Below are positions 14,138 to 21,997 of a stretch of 25,381 nt of DNA, in pieces. Both the position numbers and the translations under genes were made by a program. Source of the stretch: Nitrososphaerota archaeon (GTDB lineage: Archaea > Thermoproteota > Nitrososphaeria > Nitrososphaerales > UBA183). Numbering within the stretch: position 1 is the stretch's first letter; every line of letters begins with the position of its first letter. The notes beneath the pieces are model-generated. The model was not told the DNA's origin. It searched no databases and saw only the letters and a list, made by a program, of their open reading frames with translations. Location of the stretch: positions 1 through 25,381 of the forward strand of contig JAFMAA010000011.1 in assembly GCA_029785235.1 (NCBI GenBank). The letters run 5' to 3'.

Positions 14138-15139
14138 ATGGGCAAGATCAAGGTCGCATCTTTCGGAGTTGGCGTCATAGGTGGGGCTGCGGCGAAGTTC
14201 ATTTTGGAGGAGAAGCAACAGATGGAGCTCGTTGGAGCGTTCGACATAGACCAGGGGAAAGTCGGGAAGGATATCGGGGAAGTCATCGGGCTCGGCCGAC
14301 CCGCTGGAGTGAGAATAACCAACGACCTCGGCGTGGCGCTGAGGGACGCCGACATAGCGATCCACACCACGTCCAGCTACCTAAGGACTGCGTATCCGCA
14401 GCTGGAGTCCATATTGTCTCACGGCGTAGACGTGGTATCTTCATGCGAAGAGGTCTCATACCCATACGTCGTGGACAATGAGCTGTCTGACGCCCTCGAC
14501 TCGAAGGCGAAGATGAACGGGGCGACTGTCCTAGGGACTGGCATAAACCCGGGCTTCCTCATGGACGCCCTTCCCATAGCGCTCACAGCTCCATGCAAGA
14601 GCGTACGGAGAATCGCTGTCACACGCCGGATGAACGCTGCCTCAAGGCGGGTACCCTTCCAGAAAAAGGTCGGGGCAGGGTTGAGCGTTGCGGAGTTCGA
14701 GGGGGCCATCAAGGACGGCCGTATCTCGGGGCACGTCGGACTTGAACAGTCAGTCTCCATGCTCGCTGGCGCGCTTGGTTGGAAGCTAGACAGTGTAGAC
14801 ATAGGCGTGGTCGAACCAGTCATCGCTGAGTTCGGCACCGACGCTGGCTACGTCAGTATCAGGCCAGGGAGCGTTGCGGGGGTCAAGCAAGCTGCGAGGG
14901 GCCTGGTAGGAGGTGCGCCGAGGATAGAGTTGAACTTCTCCGCCTATGTAGGTTCGGACGAAGAATACGACCAAGTCGAAATCGACGGGGTGCCTCCGGT
15001 GAACTGCAGGATAAGCCCCTGCGTGCACGGAGACCACGGCACAGTTGCCATGCTAATCAACATGGTCCCCAAGGTCGTGGCGTTCAAGCCGGGACTCTAC
15101 ACGATGAAGGACATGACGCTGCCGTCAGCCTTCCTCTGA
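14138..15139 (+). CDS. Rossmann-fold NAD(P)-dependent dehydrogenase, dihydrodipicolinate reductase-like
   Basis: A 333-residue oxidoreductase. The N-terminal strand KVASFGVGVIGGAAAKFIL is the glycine-rich nucleotide-binding motif, and AFDIDQGKVGKDIGEVIG has the acidic residue position that selects the cofactor. The second half resembles the dihydrodipicolinate reductase / 2,4-diaminopentanoate dehydrogenase C-terminal domain, with GTGINPGFLMDALPIALT, VPFQKKVGAGLSVAEF and the end HGDHGTVAMLINMVP. The general catalytic reaction is reduction or oxidation of an imine or amino acid-derived substrate; the substrate is unknown. The ATG at 14138 fits the promoter spacing. A 59-residue gene follows on the opposite strand, with its stop 9 bp away. 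Confidence 0.85.
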   Translation: MGKIKVASFGVGVIGGAAAKFILEEKQQMELVGAFDIDQGKVGKDIGEVIGLGRPAGVRITNDLGVALRDADIAIHTTSSYLRTAYPQLESILSHGVDVVSSCEEVSYPYVVDNELSDALDSKAKMNGATVLGTGINPGFLMDALPIALTAPCKSVRRIAVTRRMNAASRRVPFQKKVGAGLSVAEFEGAIKDGRISGHVGLEQSVSMLAGALGWKLDSVDIGVVEPVIAEFGTDAGYVSIRPGSVAGVKQAARGLVGGAPRIELNFSAYVGSDEEYDQVEIDGVPPVNCRISPCVHGDHGTVAMLINMVPKVVAFKPGLYTMKDMTLPSAFL

Positions 15140-15148
15140 GCAGGGCGT

Positions 15149-15328
15149 TCACTCTTTCTGCTGTCGGGATCCGATTTCGACCAGTTGGAACTGCGCCTGG
15201 TACCTCTTGCCGTTGATTTCTAGCTTCTGGCTGGCCCAGTAGCCAACAGAGCCGGTGCTGAACCTCTTTTCTGGGAGACCGACATCGGCGACCTTCTGGG
15301 ACCCTTCGTAGATTTCTATCCGAGGCAT
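15149..15328 (-). CDS. 59-residue small protein of unknown function
   Basis: A short but well-formed gene that is easily missed. The product starts MPRIEIYEGSQKVADVGLP, continues RFSTGSVGYWASQKLEINGK, and ends with QAQFQLVEIGSRQQKE. The pattern of alternating hydrophobic residues suggests a small all-beta domain. It has no cysteine, signal or membrane segment. A TATA-like box is centred 26 nt before the ATG, consistent with leaderless transcription, and codon use is like the neighbours. No family comes to mind, although the sequence has the look of a conserved archaeal protein. It converges with the dehydrogenase. Confidence 0.72.
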   Translation of the reverse strand: MPRIEIYEGSQKVADVGLPEKRFSTGSVGYWASQKLEINGKRYQAQFQLVEIGSRQQKE

Positions 15329-15349
15329 GGGCCGACGGCGAGCAGGTTC

Positions 15350-15359
15350 TAGTTAAGTG
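15350..15359 (-). promoter_or_regulatory. TATA-like box for the 59-residue gene
   Basis: On the minus strand CACTTAACTA is centred near 15354, 26 nt upstream of the ATG at 15328. Confidence 0.5.
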
Positions 15360-15389
15360 TGTCAGACCTGCTCACCACGATGCAGGGCC

Positions 15390-16256
15390 CTACGCCGGGA
15401 CCCAGATTCCTGGATCCAGGATTCTGAGGTAGACGAAGACCGCCAGGGCTGCTAGGACGGCGGCCACCACAACATAATCAGTCCCCTTGAACGCTGTTGT
15501 CCTGAACCATGTCCTTTGCTTCTTCACCCGAACGCCCTCAATTCCATCGCGCCCTCTACCTCGTACACCGACAGCATCGCATTGATTGAAACTGGGATGA
15601 TCAGGGGGATGCTGTTGATGATGGTGGCGAAGATGTTCTTTCAGCCCTTGGTCCTGCAGTCCTGTGCCATCTGGGCGTTCAGGGTGGTCTCAAGGTCGTT
15701 CACATAGGCCTGAAGGTATCTCATGGCGAGGTCGAACACATACGCACCCTTGTATGGTGTGCACGCCTTGGCCAGGGAAGGTCCGTAGAGGGACGGGTCC
15801 GTGGTAAGGACCATGGTGATTGTCGCCACAGCCACAGCGAGCAGCTTCAGGATGGCGGCACCGGTGGCCGAGGTCCTTTCTACCGTGACCGTGAAGAACC
15901 AGTAGCGGACGATTAAGTGAGCGTTGGCTCCGGGGAAGGCGATTTCGTCTTCCACGACTGGAGACACGACCCGCTTTTCCACCTCCTGCATGACCGTCCC
16001 GACCCTCAGCCCCAACTCCAGCAGGTTCGACTCCTCGACGACCTGCCCTGAAGTTTTCACCTCGCGTGCATAGCGCCCGATGTACCTGTGGGGTATCAGG
16101 CCGTTCAGGCATTTGATGAGGGTCGACTTCCCGCAGCCACTCTGGCCAGCCACCAGTATGAACTCTCCCTTCTCTACCTCGATGCTCACGTCCTGGGGGC
16201 TGGGGTGACCTGTTCTCATAGGTGAAGGTGAGACCGTTGGTCTCTACCTCTGGCAA
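15390..16256 (-). pseudogene. broken ECF transporter relic: EcfA ATPase start fused to EcfT membrane-protein end
   Basis: The first part is the N-terminus of an energy-coupling-factor transporter ATPase. It starts MPEVETNGLTFTYEN (TTG 16256), then after a frameshift near 16205 reads DVSIEVEKGEFILVAGQSGC with the Walker A GQSGCGKST, and the Q-loop VMQEVEKRVVSPVVEDEI. At about 15922 the frame passes without a break into the transmembrane partner: FFTVTVERTSATGAAILK, then YVFDLAMRYLQAYVNDLETT. An in-frame TGA (15641) interrupts it just before KNIFATIINSIPLIIPVSIN, and a further 1-nt frameshift near 15530 precedes the last helix, VVVAAVLAALAVFVYLRIL. The ABC signature, Walker B and the start of EcfT are missing, so the transporter is dead. 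ECF systems import vitamins or metals. Confidence 0.85.
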
Positions 16257-16281
16257 ACGAGCGGCAGCGCCGGACGCTCGA

Positions 16282-16290
16282 TTCTTAAGC
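16282..16290 (+). promoter_or_regulatory. TATA-like box for the M13 peptidase gene
   Basis: TTCTTAAGC is centred near 16286, 26 nt before the ATG at 16312. This supports that start over the TTG at 16366 or the ATG at 16405. Confidence 0.45.
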
Positions 16291-16311
16291 TATGTTTCAG
16301 CTGTCAGCCAG

Positions 16312-18330
16312 ATGGACTTGGCTTCCCCAACGGTTAACCGTGACCAATATCACCCTAGGGGGTCATTGACCGCCCGTAGGGTCCCGAGATTCTCGACCAC
16401 TTACATGGACCGGTCTGTCGACCCGCGCGCCGACTTCTACAGGTATGCCGCCGGAGGGTGGCTGAAGGCTACTCCCCTACCCAAGGACAAATCCAGATAC
16501 GGCGCCTTCAACGAGTTGGACGAAAACAACCTGATTCTCCTGCGGTCCATTGCAGAGAGGTGCGCCACGGAGAGTGAGGGCAGAGGCTCCGACCCCACAG
16601 TCAGCCTCGTGGGTCGCTTCTACCGGTCGGCGATGGATACGCAGAAGATAGAGGCCGCCAGTTTCAGTCCGATAGAGGACCTCTGGAGCCTTGCCGCAGG
16701 GGTCAGCTCCCCCGAGGACGTGGAGGCAGCTCTCCCTCAGCTACACAGCCAAGGGATCGAGCCTGCGTTCCACTCCTTCTCGAAAGCAGACGACAAGAAA
16801 AGCAGCACCTATGCGTTCATGTTCGAGCAGGGCGGCCTTTCGCTTCCGGACCGCGACTACTACATCTCGAAGGATTTCGCCAAGCTCCGTGGACAGTACC
16901 GCGCCCACATTTCGAAGATGTTCACTCTCCGGGGCCTGGACAGAGGGAAAGCCAGGCGTTGGGCCGCAGCCGTCCTTAGGGTAGAAACACTCCTCGCCAA
17001 GGCGAGCAGGTCAAGGACAGAGCTGCGCGAGCGGGAGAAGAACTACAACAGGATGAGCGCCCCAGAGCTCAGGTCTGCATACCCCTCGTTGTCTCTGTCG
17101 AAGTTCATGGAAGAAGTAGGAGTGCCACCCCTTCCATATGTGGTGGTGGGGCAGCCGGAGTTCTTCAAGGCAGTCGACGCGCTCCTGTCCAAAGCAGACA
17201 TGGCCGACTGGAGGGCCTACCTCTGCTGGAACGTCCTTCATTCGATGGCACCATTCCTGCACTCCACAGTCGAAGAAGAGAACTTCGACTTCTTCCGCAG
17301 GAAGCTGACCGGCCAGAAGGAGCCAGAGCAAAGGTGGAAACGCTCCATCAGGGTCATCGACTCCCTTGTGGGCGAGGCTCTCGGCAAGCTCTTCGTAGAG
17401 GAACACTTCCCTGAAGAAGCAAGGAGGAGGGCCGACGCGCTGGTTGGGGACATAAGGAAGGTGTTCACGAAGAGGCTCGAAGGCCTCCCGTGGATGTCGG
17501 AGGCGACAAAACGGCATGCGCTTGCGAAGTTCAGCAACTTCAGGGTGAAGATCGGCCATCCGAGGGCTTTCCGCGACTACTCCTCTGTCGAGATTGACCC
17601 AGGAGACTTCGCCGGGAACATACGACGCGCGGCTGCCTTCGAGTTCAGCCGCCTTGCGGCAAGGGCAGGAGGCGAGGTAGACAAGGACGAGTGGCAGATG
17701 AGTCCTTCGACTGTGAATGCGTACTTTGATGAGACCATGAACGAAATAGTCTTCCCGGCAGGAATACTCCAGCCGCCTTTCTTCGACTACAAGGCGGACG
17801 ACGCCGTGAACTACGGCGCAATAGGAGTAGTCATCGGGCACGAAATCACCCACGGCTACGACGACCAAGGGAGGAAATACGACGATCAGGGTAACATGAG
17901 GGACTGGTGGACCCCGGAGGACAAGAAAGAATTCGACGAGAGGGCGAAGGCCGTGGTCAAGGCCTACAGCGCCATGGAAGTCCTCCCTCGGCTGCACGCC
18001 AACGGCAAGCTCACCCTAGGAGAGAACATCGCGGACCTCGGCGGGGTGAGCCTGGCCTTCGAGGCGCTGCAAGGGAGGCTCTCAGCAGCAGACGCCACTG
18101 CGAAGAAAGACGGCCTCACTCCTGACCAGCGCTTCTTCCTCTCCTACGCCCAGATATGGCGCGAGAAGATAACCGACCAGGAGATTCGGAGGCGCACCAC
18201 CATCGACCCGCACTCCCTCGGGAGGCTGAGGGGGCTCATTCCGGCGGTGAACCACCCTGCGTTCGACAGGGCCTTCCCTCCTGCGAAGGGGGGTCCCTCA
18301 GCCCGCAGGGCGAGGGTTGGCGTATGGTAG
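16312..18330 (+). CDS. pepO: M13-family (neprilysin/PepO-like) zinc metallopeptidase
   Basis: A 672-residue endopeptidase. The N-terminal family signature SVDPRADFYRYAAGGWLKA is followed by the large helical domain. The zinc site is HEITH (510-514) in VVIGHEITHGYDDQG, with E571 in ENIADLGG as third ligand and D575 following. The C-terminal DPHSLGRLRGLIPAVNHPAF supplies the conserved histidine and arginine that bind substrate. No signal peptide or membrane anchor is seen, so it probably cleaves peptides inside the cell, as PepO-type enzymes do. The characteristic final C-x-x-W of secreted relatives is absent, and the tail after AFPPAKGG is short and basic. The start is uncertain: ATG 16312 suits the promoter, but TTG 16366 is also possible. 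It ends in TAG. Confidence 0.95.
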   Translation: MDLASPTVNRDQYHPRGSLTARRVPRFSTTYMDRSVDPRADFYRYAAGGWLKATPLPKDKSRYGAFNELDENNLILLRSIAERCATESEGRGSDPTVSLVGRFYRSAMDTQKIEAASFSPIEDLWSLAAGVSSPEDVEAALPQLHSQGIEPAFHSFSKADDKKSSTYAFMFEQGGLSLPDRDYYISKDFAKLRGQYRAHISKMFTLRGLDRGKARRWAAAVLRVETLLAKASRSRTELREREKNYNRMSAPELRSAYPSLSLSKFMEEVGVPPLPYVVVGQPEFFKAVDALLSKADMADWRAYLCWNVLHSMAPFLHSTVEEENFDFFRRKLTGQKEPEQRWKRSIRVIDSLVGEALGKLFVEEHFPEEARRRADALVGDIRKVFTKRLEGLPWMSEATKRHALAKFSNFRVKIGHPRAFRDYSSVEIDPGDFAGNIRRAAAFEFSRLAARAGGEVDKDEWQMSPSTVNAYFDETMNEIVFPAGILQPPFFDYKADDAVNYGAIGVVIGHEITHGYDDQGRKYDDQGNMRDWWTPEDKKEFDERAKAVVKAYSAMEVLPRLHANGKLTLGENIADLGGVSLAFEALQGRLSAADATAKKDGLTPDQRFFLSYAQIWREKITDQEIRRRTTIDPHSLGRLRGLIPAVNHPAFDRAFPPAKGGPSARRARVGVW

Positions 18331-18517
18331 TCGCCTAGAGAGGTTCCCAACCTTCCGCTGCGCGCCACAGGGTCATATCCGCAATCGGAGGGACCCGCTG
18401 GTAAATTTCAGCCTGTCAGATTCGTCCTAGCCTCCACAGAGGCGTCTCGATAAGGTCTGTCCTCGAAGGCTCGAAAATCGAAGCAGTAAGTCTTGGAGAA
18501 TGGGCCGAGGCGGTCGT

Positions 18518-19024
18518 TTATACCGCAGGCGGAGTCTCTGGTGCCACCGGTTTGCTCAGTTGGGCGATCTCCACATGCGTCTTCATGGGTAACTTGGTCC
18601 CGGCAGCCCACATGGCCTCCTTCCCTTTCTCGAAGTTCTCAGCCTTCACGCTTAGCTCGAGGATGATGCTCCCTATCCCGACCCGCGCCGCCAGCCCTAT
18701 GGGCTTCCCAAATGCCTTGCGCATCCCTTCCTGAAGGCGGTCTGCCCCCGCGGTCGCAATCATCTTGTTCTCGCGGAGGATTACATGAGGATATGTCACT
18801 ACTCTGAGCAGGAAGTTCTCTTCACCAAGCAGGGTCACCTTCTTGCTGGCAGCGACCCTTGCGGCTTCCAGGGCGTTGTGCCTGATTTGGACCCTACCGT
18901 CTGAGACGAGCTTGAACTTGTAATCGTAGTCGCTTCTGCTCTTGCCGGTGGTAAAACGCGCCACCTTGGGGTTTGGGGCCCCTGGGGCAAACTTCTTGCT
19001 GGTGTACGCCATCCCACGTATCAC
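18518..19024 (-). CDS. rpl10e: ribosomal protein L10e (uL16 family)
   Basis: A large-subunit ribosomal protein that sits near the peptidyl-transferase centre and contacts tRNA and 5S rRNA. The N-terminal YTSKKFAPGAPNPKVARFTT, the central SDGRVQIRHNALEAARVAA, and the conserved FLLRVVTYPHVILRENKMIA and DRLQEGMRKAFGKPIGLAAR are all typical. I take GTG 19024 as start, but the conserved region seems to extend upstream: HGKNYR directly precedes VIRGMAYT in the same open frame, where no ATG, GTG or TTG exists. A TATA-like box at 19083-19090 would put the transcript start near 19060, and AGGAGAG lies just before a GTT codon at 19045. A rare start codon or lost ATG is possible. The C-terminal tail is short, PVAPETPPAV. 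Confidence 0.92.
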   Translation of the reverse strand: MIRGMAYTSKKFAPGAPNPKVARFTTGKSRSDYDYKFKLVSDGRVQIRHNALEAARVAASKKVTLLGEENFLLRVVTYPHVILRENKMIATAGADRLQEGMRKAFGKPIGLAARVGIGSIILELSVKAENFEKGKEAMWAAGTKLPMKTHVEIAQLSKPVAPETPPAV

Positions 19025-19082
19025 CCTGTAGTTCTTTCCGTGAACGGCTCTCCTACCTCGAAATTCAGGCTCCGGAGATTGC

Positions 19083-19090
19083 TAATTAAG
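19083..19090 (-). promoter_or_regulatory. TATA-like box for rpl10e
   Basis: CTTAATTA on the minus strand is centred near 19086, predicting a transcription start near 19060. This leaves room for translation to start upstream of the GTG at 19024. Confidence 0.5.
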
Positions 19091-19129
19091 CTTCGTGCTG
19101 CACCGGTTCGCCATAAAGTCCCACTCCAC

Positions 19130-19345
19130 AACTCTCTCAGGTTTCGGAGACCTCCCGTTTCCCCCTGAGGGTCTGATTCTCCACCAACGTAGCTCAAGCC
19201 CCCTCCCAGTATGACTCCCGGTTTGAAGGGCTCTCCTGCTCGAGAGCCTCGCTATGGCCTCCATTGTGAATGAATCAGGCCTTTGGTAGGGCCTCCCCAC
19301 AGGACCTGAACCGAGGTTCCGTGAAGGCTTTGGTGGGGATTTCAG
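19130..19345 (-). other. hairpin-rich stretch, possible structured RNA or decayed coding DNA
   Basis: The minus strand is open for 92 codons up to a TAG just upstream of rpl10e, but the peptide (GRGLELRWWRIRPSGG) looks unlike a folded protein. The DNA contains several potential stems: GGCTCTC/GAGAGCC (19229-19235 with 19242-19248), AGGCC/GGCCT (19277-19281 with 19290-19294) and CTCAGG/CCTGAG (19136-19141 with 19174-19179). A TATA-like CCTTAAG lies upstream near 19363. A small non-coding RNA is possible; it does not match tRNA or SRP RNA by eye, nor 5S rRNA apart from a 9-nt coincidence. Confidence 0.3.
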
Positions 19346-19381
19346 GTGTAATGCGCCCAACTTAAGGGGGCCTTCTATCCC

Positions 19382-20060
19382 GACTTCCAGAAAGGCGATT
19401 GCGCTACGATCCTATGAGGCGGCTCGAGACCGCTAAAACCGTCAGCTCCTACTACGCCGCCCCCAGACTCCGCTCTGTGGAAAGGATGGGCTTACAGCGG
19501 ATGATTTCATGTCTGCACTCAGAGCGCGGAAACGAATCACTCAGGTTGGCAAGCCTGGTAAGGGCGCCTCACGCCGCAATCAACTTCCCATCCGCCCTGG
19601 TCAACCTGGGCGAACAGAGAGGGCAGATATTGTTACATCCCATTCATTCTCTGAAGTTCGACCTAGGTCCCTTACGCGTTCCTATCGAGCACCTCCGGCA
19701 TGGTAAAGTATTCGAGTTCCACCACGAAAGCTGGATGCGCGGCCGGACGTACGGCCTGCTAGCGTGTTACTGCGCTGACTTCTGCGTCGCCGAGACCGAG
19801 GACATGGGGCCGGTGCTGGCTGCGACTGGCGGCGCTGCCGATTAGCCTGGAGAAGGGCGCCTACCAAGATGCGGCAAATACCGCTGGGCACATAGAAGCC
19901 TGAAACGCGGAAGGACGCCGATGCTGATGAATGCTGTTTGTTTCTCAGTCAGGCGAGACTGGAAAGGACCGCCCCTCGCTGGGAAGCTAGCGCTTTCACT
20001 GTGGCCATGGCTGGCGGTGTGGGGTCGTGTGAGATAGCTCCCTCGGGCGCAAACACCGGC
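19382..20060. other. intergenic stretch, no gene recognised
   Basis: A plus-strand frame (19399-19845) is open for 148 codons but its peptide matches no family, its codon use is unlike the neighbours, and it lacks a clear promoter. I consider it chance or decayed sequence. Confidence 0.35.
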
Positions 20061-20064
20061 CCAC

Positions 20065-20072
20065 GCTTATTA
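20065..20072 (+). promoter_or_regulatory. TATA-like box for the Trm11-like gene
   Basis: CTTATTAC is centred near 20068, 27-28 nt before the ATG at 20096, which I therefore prefer to the ATG at 20084. Confidence 0.55.
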
Positions 20073-20095
20073 CATCATCTCTGATGGTGGGGGAG

Positions 20096-21277
20096 ATGCC
20101 CTTCCTCCTCCCGGCCTCCGTTATGAAGACTCGGGATGCTGCCGCGGTCCTTGCTTTTGGGAAGCTCTCCACACTCGAGGCCTGTTCCCTGATGGAAGGT
20201 TCCGTAGAGCGAGCTGAGGCCCCCACCGAGCGGGTAGCCGTGTTTCGCACGACCGGCCTTGACCCGGGACGCCTCAGAAGCCTCGCGGGAACGCACAAAC
20301 TCGCCTCAGTCGTCGTGGTCCTCGACTCGCCTTCAGGAGATCAAGGCCCTCTCGCCGACTTGATGAGCCTCCATCTGGAAGAGAAATCGAACTTCTCGCT
20401 CAGCGCGTATGGCATAGGTGATGACGACTACGAGGAACTTGTCAAAACCATGCTCGACGGCCTGCGGAGTCGTGGGCTTCGGAAGGTCAGGCTCCTCAGG
20501 CCGAAGGGGAACGAACTCCTTTCGGAGAAGGTACTGACCAGAGGGGCGTTGGATGTCGTCGCTTTCCCGTACCACGGAGGGATTGCATTGGGCCCAACCG
20601 TCTGGGTCCCTGATTCGGCGTCTATGCGCGAGAGCGGCACACACAAGCCGGTACCACGACCTGAGATCGCCCTGTCGCCGCGCCTGGCCCGGACCCTGTT
20701 GAACCTGAGCGGTCTGAAACCAGGACAGACAGTACTCGACCCTTTCTGTGGCTCGGGGACTGTACTCGTAGAAGCCCTCAAACAGTCTCTCCGGTGCCTG
20801 GGGCTCGACTCGAGGGCGAGCCGCGTCCTAGAGGCACGTGAGAACCTACGGTGGGCAATCGGCGGGGTCACGGACATGGGATTCGATGTCAGGAAGGGGG
20901 ACGCCAGGGAGCTACCCAGGATTCTCCGAGGTACGAAGGTGGACGCCATCGTGACCGAGCCGCTGTTGCTCCCGAGCTTGACCGCCAGACCGAAGACCTC
21001 GACTGCAGAGGCGCTGATCCGCGAACCAGCAGGGGTATACAACGACGCCCTCGCCTCCATGGCCGACTCGATTCAACCCTATGGTAGGATCGTGGTGGTT
21101 GTCCCGGTGATCGAGACGATGGATGGGGATGAGGTCACTCTCACGCTGGACGGCAGGAGGCTGGGTCTCCGACTGTACCAGCCCGGACCCGTAGGCTTCG
21201 AGTACCCCGTGAGGCTGTCGTTCGAAAGCACGAGGTGGGTGAAGAGGGCGGTCTACGTCTTCGAGCCCCGAGACTGA
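20096..21277 (+). CDS. Trm11/TrmG10-like tRNA guanosine N2-methyltransferase
   Basis: A 393-residue SAM-dependent methyltransferase. The N-terminal half resembles the THUMP-related RNA-binding part of archaeal tRNA m2G10 methyltransferases, with LSPRLARTLLNLSGLKPGQT leading into the catalytic domain. SAM-binding motif I is clear, VLDPFCGSGTVLVEALKQ, and motif II follows at CLGLDSRASRV. The catalytic motif IV, often D-P-P-Y, reads VTEPLLLPSL here, so the active site is unusual. The probable reaction is methylation of guanosine in tRNA. ATG 20096 fits the promoter spacing. It converges with the TrmJ-like gene, overlapping it by 25 bp at their 3' ends. Confidence 0.85.
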   Translation: MPFLLPASVMKTRDAAAVLAFGKLSTLEACSLMEGSVERAEAPTERVAVFRTTGLDPGRLRSLAGTHKLASVVVVLDSPSGDQGPLADLMSLHLEEKSNFSLSAYGIGDDDYEELVKTMLDGLRSRGLRKVRLLRPKGNELLSEKVLTRGALDVVAFPYHGGIALGPTVWVPDSASMRESGTHKPVPRPEIALSPRLARTLLNLSGLKPGQTVLDPFCGSGTVLVEALKQSLRCLGLDSRASRVLEARENLRWAIGGVTDMGFDVRKGDARELPRILRGTKVDAIVTEPLLLPSLTARPKTSTAEALIREPAGVYNDALASMADSIQPYGRIVVVVPVIETMDGDEVTLTLDGRRLGLRLYQPGPVGFEYPVRLSFESTRWVKRAVYVFEPRD

Positions 21278-21966
21278 GTTGTTTCGATGACTGCCGCGGC
21301 CTTCCTAAGGACCCCGGAGAGGACGTTGAGTTGGGCGTCAGTCATCTCGGATGTCGCCGCTATCCTCTTTCCAACCTCCATCATGCTGTCTGCTTTGTGC
21401 TCTGCCATCTTTGACGCCGCCGCAAGCTCTGAAAGGCTCTTCGCGAATACTTCCCTGGCTCTGCGACCCTGAAGCGGGCGGCTCTCAGTCCCGCGGGAAG
21501 CGAGGTAGAGCGTTATCGCGGCGGCATGGCCTATGTTGAGTGACCTGTACCGCTGGCCGGTGTCTATGGTGGTAGTCACATCGCACATCCTGATCTCCTC
21601 GTTGGTCAGTCCTGTAGTGTCCCTTCCGAAGATAAGCGAGGAGGTGGAAGCGGACGAAAGGATGCCATGCAGCCGGTCCGTGCTCACCATTCTGCGTATG
21701 ACATTGGACCTCTTGGAAGCCCTGACCGCAGTGGTCGCCACCAGCAGCTCGTTCTCCTCTCTCACCTTTTCGAAGGTGGTCACTACGGCCCTGTCGAGGA
21801 CTTCAGAGGCATGCGAGGCATAGATAGAGGCCACCGAGAGGTCAGCGATGGGATTGACCAGGTAGAGTCTTCCTACTCCGAAATTCTTAACGAGCCTGGC
21901 CACGTGTCCTACGTTGACCGGGCCCCTGGGCTCGACCATGGTGACTGAGACCCCCCTAGGTAGCAT
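21253..21966 (-). CDS. trmJ: SPOUT-family (TrmJ-like) tRNA/rRNA 2'-O-methyltransferase
   Basis: A 237-residue SPOUT methyltransferase, a knotted fold that adds methyl groups to ribose or base of RNA. The three family motifs are present: GPVNVGHVARLVKNFGVGRL (motif 1), LIFGRDTTGLTNEEIRMCDV (motif 2) and RSLNIGHAAAITLYLASRG (motif 3). TrmJ modifies position 32 of tRNA in archaea and bacteria, but this family also includes rRNA enzymes. The C-terminal extension, ASKMAEHKADSMMEVGKRIA, is helical. I set the start at ATG 21966, 26 nt downstream of a TATA-like ATAAAT; the longer frame upstream overlaps ksgA. It follows ksgA with a 31-bp gap on the same strand. Confidence 0.9.
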   Translation of the reverse strand: MLPRGVSVTMVEPRGPVNVGHVARLVKNFGVGRLYLVNPIADLSVASIYASHASEVLDRAVVTTFEKVREENELLVATTAVRASKRSNVIRRMVSTDRLHGILSSASTSSLIFGRDTTGLTNEEIRMCDVTTTIDTGQRYRSLNIGHAAAITLYLASRGTESRPLQGRRAREVFAKSLSELAAASKMAEHKADSMMEVGKRIAATSEMTDAQLNVLSGVLRKAAAVIETTQSRGSKT

Positions 21967-21988
21967 ACTGCTGCCCCGCCGCCGGGGG

Positions 21989-21995
21989 ATAAATC
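21989..21995 (-). promoter_or_regulatory. TATA-like box for the TrmJ-like gene
   Basis: On the minus strand GATTTATCC is centred near 21992, 26 nt before the ATG at 21966. It lies between the end of ksgA and this gene, so trmJ likely has its own promoter. Confidence 0.55.
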
Positions 21996-21997
21996 CG

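Noticed and set aside
12473..14365. Long upstream extension of the ABC1/UbiB reading frame to 14365
   Set aside because: It overlaps the divergent dehydrogenase gene and its residues do not resemble the family; ATG 14035 fits.
17011..17997. Long antisense frame within the M13 peptidase gene
   Set aside because: A mirror frame caused by GC-rich codons; the sense strand has a complete, recognisable enzyme.
19140..19260. Short resemblance to 5S rRNA (GGCCATAGC on the minus strand)
   Set aside because: Only a 9-nt match at the start; the conserved internal 5S sequences and pairing are absent.
19399..19845. 148-codon plus-strand frame
   Set aside because: Codon use and composition are unlike neighbouring genes and no family is recognisable; treated as non-coding or decayed.
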